Assembly: GCA_964017125.1 (NCBI GenBank)
Contig: OZ024912.1
Span: forward strand, 80,162,649-80,226,648
Source of the DNA: Flabesymbios commensalis
Taxonomy: Eukaryota; Annelida; Polychaeta; Terebellida; Flabelligeridae
Length of the DNA: 64,000 bases
Reading direction: 5' to 3'
Shown here: positions 62,702 to 64,000 of the stretch, piece by piece
How positions within the stretch are numbered: the first letter of the stretch is position 1
Layout of the letters: each line of letters starts with the position of its first letter
Translations under genes and position numbers: made by a program
Notes under the pieces: generated by a model
What the model was told of the DNA's origin: nothing
The model's input: the letters and a program-made list of their open reading frames with translations, nothing else
Database searches by the model: none

Positions 62702-64000
62702 TGCAAAATTACATGAAAACGGTTGAGAATTGACGTGTCAATTGACGTCTAAATTAATAACTTTTAAACATATTCAATCAAATTTCACGCTAATCTTATT
62801 AATAACTTTTGAAGAACTCAATTAAACTTCTCCAAATTTACAGGGATCGTGCCGTAATACCAGCCGATGGTGTCTGCAAAATTAAATGGAAAACGGTTGA
62901 GAATTGACGTCTGAATTGCAGTCTAAATGAATAACTTTTAAAAATATTCAATCAAATTTCACACTAATCTCATTAATAACTTTTGAAGTACGCAATCAAA
63001 CTTTGAAAAAAGAGTTGCCGTAATACCAGCCGATGGTGCCTGCAAAATTACATGTAAAACGGTTGAGAATTGACGTGTCAATTGACGTCTAAATGAATAA
63101 CTTTTAAAAATATTCAATCAAATTTCACATTAATCTCATTAATAACTTTTGAAGTACTCAATCAAACTTCGCCAAATTTGCCGTAAAGTTGCCATAATAC
63201 CAGCCGATGGTGCCTGCAAAATTACATGGAAAACGGTTGAGAATTGACGTGTCAATTGACGTCTAAATGAATAACTTTTAAACATATCCAATCAAATTTC
63301 ACGCTAATCTCATTAATAACTTTTGAAGTACTCAATTAAACTTCGCCAAATTCACAGGGATGGTGCCGTAATACCAGCCGATGGTGTCTGCAAAATTAAA
63401 TGAAAAACGGTTGAGAATTGACGTCTGAATTGCAGTCTAAATGAATAACTTTTAAAAATATTCAATCAAATTTCACACTAATCTCATTAATAACTTTTGA
63501 AGTACGCAATCAAACTTCGAAAAAATTACAAGAGAGTTGCCGTAATTCTAGCCGATGGTGCCTGCAAAATTACATGGAAAACGGTTGAGAATTGACGTGT
63601 CAATTGACGTCTAAATGAATAACTTTTAAAAATATTCAATCAAATTTCACACTAATCTCATTAATAACTTTCGAAGTACACAATCAAACTTCGCCAAATT
63701 TATAGGGATGTTGCCGTAATACCAACCAATACTGCATGCAAAATTACATGGAAAACGGTTGAGAATTAACGTCTGAATTGAAGTCTAAATGAATAACTTT
63801 TAAAAATATTCAATCAAATTTCACACTAATCTCATTAATAACTTTTGAAGTACTCAATCAAACTACGCCAAATTTACAGGAAAGTTGTCATAATACCAGC
63901 AGATGGTGCCTGCAAAATTACATGGAAAACGGTTGAGAATTGACGTGTCAATTGACGTCTAAATGAATAACTTTTAAACATATTCAATCAAATTTCACAG
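62702..64000. repeat. 2251-bp unit, copy 2, cut by the window edge
   Basis: Repeats 60451-61749 at offset 2251, including the 8-bp deletion (63002), TTCACAGGG, GCCGTAATTCTAGCC and CCAGCAGATGG. Private changes include AAATTTGCCGTAAAG near 63177, CATATCCAATC near 63285 and AGTACACAATC near 63676. The last 22 bases are the start of the next monomer at 63979. Confidence 0.83.

Larger units (their letters stand above)
1..64000. repeat. 174-bp tandem satellite array (whole window)
   Basis: A 174-bp monomer repeats head to tail across the full window. I take its start as the AATATTCAAT or CATATTCAAT that follows AATAACTTTTAAA. Starts were tracked at 1, 174, 348, 522, 696 and 870, and onward to the last partial copy at 63979, giving about 368 complete monomers. 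Most are exactly 174 bp. The exceptions are 173-bp copies with one base lost in the ACATGGAAAACGG or ACAAGAAAACGG stretch, and a few larger indels listed separately. All copies lie in one orientation. A class 4 consensus counts 66 A, 51 T, 32 C and 25 G. Both ends of the window are inside the array. The period is close to the 165-180 bp common in centromeric satellites, but location and function cannot be read from the sequence. No unique DNA longer than 300 bases occurs anywhere. Confidence 0.99.

Noticed and set aside
1-64000. Open reading frames that could persist because 174 is divisible by 3
   Set aside because: The consensus has stop codons in all six frames. On the plus strand the TAA/TGA set near positions 23-42 and 130-171 covers all three frames, and the minus strand is equally closed, leaving only about 140 bases open at most. 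Longer open stretches in mutated copies have no start context or coding character.
1-64000. CRISPR-like array
   Set aside because: Repeats are contiguous with no unique spacers, the period is 174 bp, and there are no cas genes.
1-64000. Mobile element or retroelement-derived tandem repeat
   Set aside because: No terminal repeats, target-site duplications, polymerase or integrase-like coding, or element boundary is visible. Duplication limits fall at homologous positions, as in unequal exchange.
1-64000. Human-type alpha satellite or another named centromere repeat
   Set aside because: The length (174 bp) is near alpha satellite (171 bp) and several plant repeats, but the sequence does not match any that I know. 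The resemblance is one of size only.
1-64000. tRNA, rRNA, promoter or terminator signals
   Set aside because: No cloverleaf, rRNA core or promoter arrangement was seen. TATA-like AATATT recurs in every monomer as part of the repeat and has no downstream gene.

Overview
The whole window is one uninterrupted, AT-rich (about 33% GC) satellite DNA array. A 174-bp monomer repeats head to tail from base 1 to base 64000, always in the same orientation: about 368 monomers plus a 22-base partial copy at the right edge. There is no unique sequence, gene, RNA gene or inserted transposon, and the array runs off both ends. Long higher-order satellite of nucleosome-scale period is typical of eukaryotic centromeric, pericentromeric or other heterochromatic blocks. 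I cannot name the species or family. It is not human alpha satellite or another satellite I recognise.

The monomers fall into four body classes, called 1 to 4 here, separated mainly by monomer positions 50-120. Class 1 has GGGATGTTG and TGCATGCA. Class 2 has AATTAAAC, GGGATGGTG, TGTCTGC and TTAAATGG. Class 3 has CGAAAAAATTACAAGAGAG. Class 4 has ACAGGAAAG or ACCGTAAAG followed by TTGCCATAAT or TTGTCATAAT. In the left 8 kb the order is close to a simple cycle 1-2-3-4 with 3 or 4 sometimes doubled. Further right the cycle has been rebuilt into longer units.

Layout: 1-8291, irregular 1-2-3-4 cycles. 8292-14183, two tandem copies of a 2946-bp, 17-monomer unit. 14184-14990, a short linker. 14991-20544, about 2.66 copies of a 2086-bp, 12-monomer unit (an alternating 7-mer and 5-mer). 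20452-48673, two tandem copies of a 14,111-bp, 81-monomer block, in which I found only eight differing sites by eye. Each block holds two tandem copies of a 4000-bp, 23-monomer unit and one scarred copy of an 11-monomer unit. 48674-50460, a junction zone with chimeric monomers. 50461-60450, an 11-monomer unit (1-2-4-4-2-3-4-2-3-1-4; 1914 bp) in intact, variant and shortened copies. 60451-64000, a 2251-bp unit and the start of its second copy.

The window therefore records nested unequal exchange and amplification: a ~40-bp and a 12-bp internal duplication inside the monomer, then a four-class cycle, then 11-mer to 23-mer units, then a very recent 81-mer duplication. Any role of this DNA, for example in centromeres, is inference from its form. 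No protein-coding system is present.
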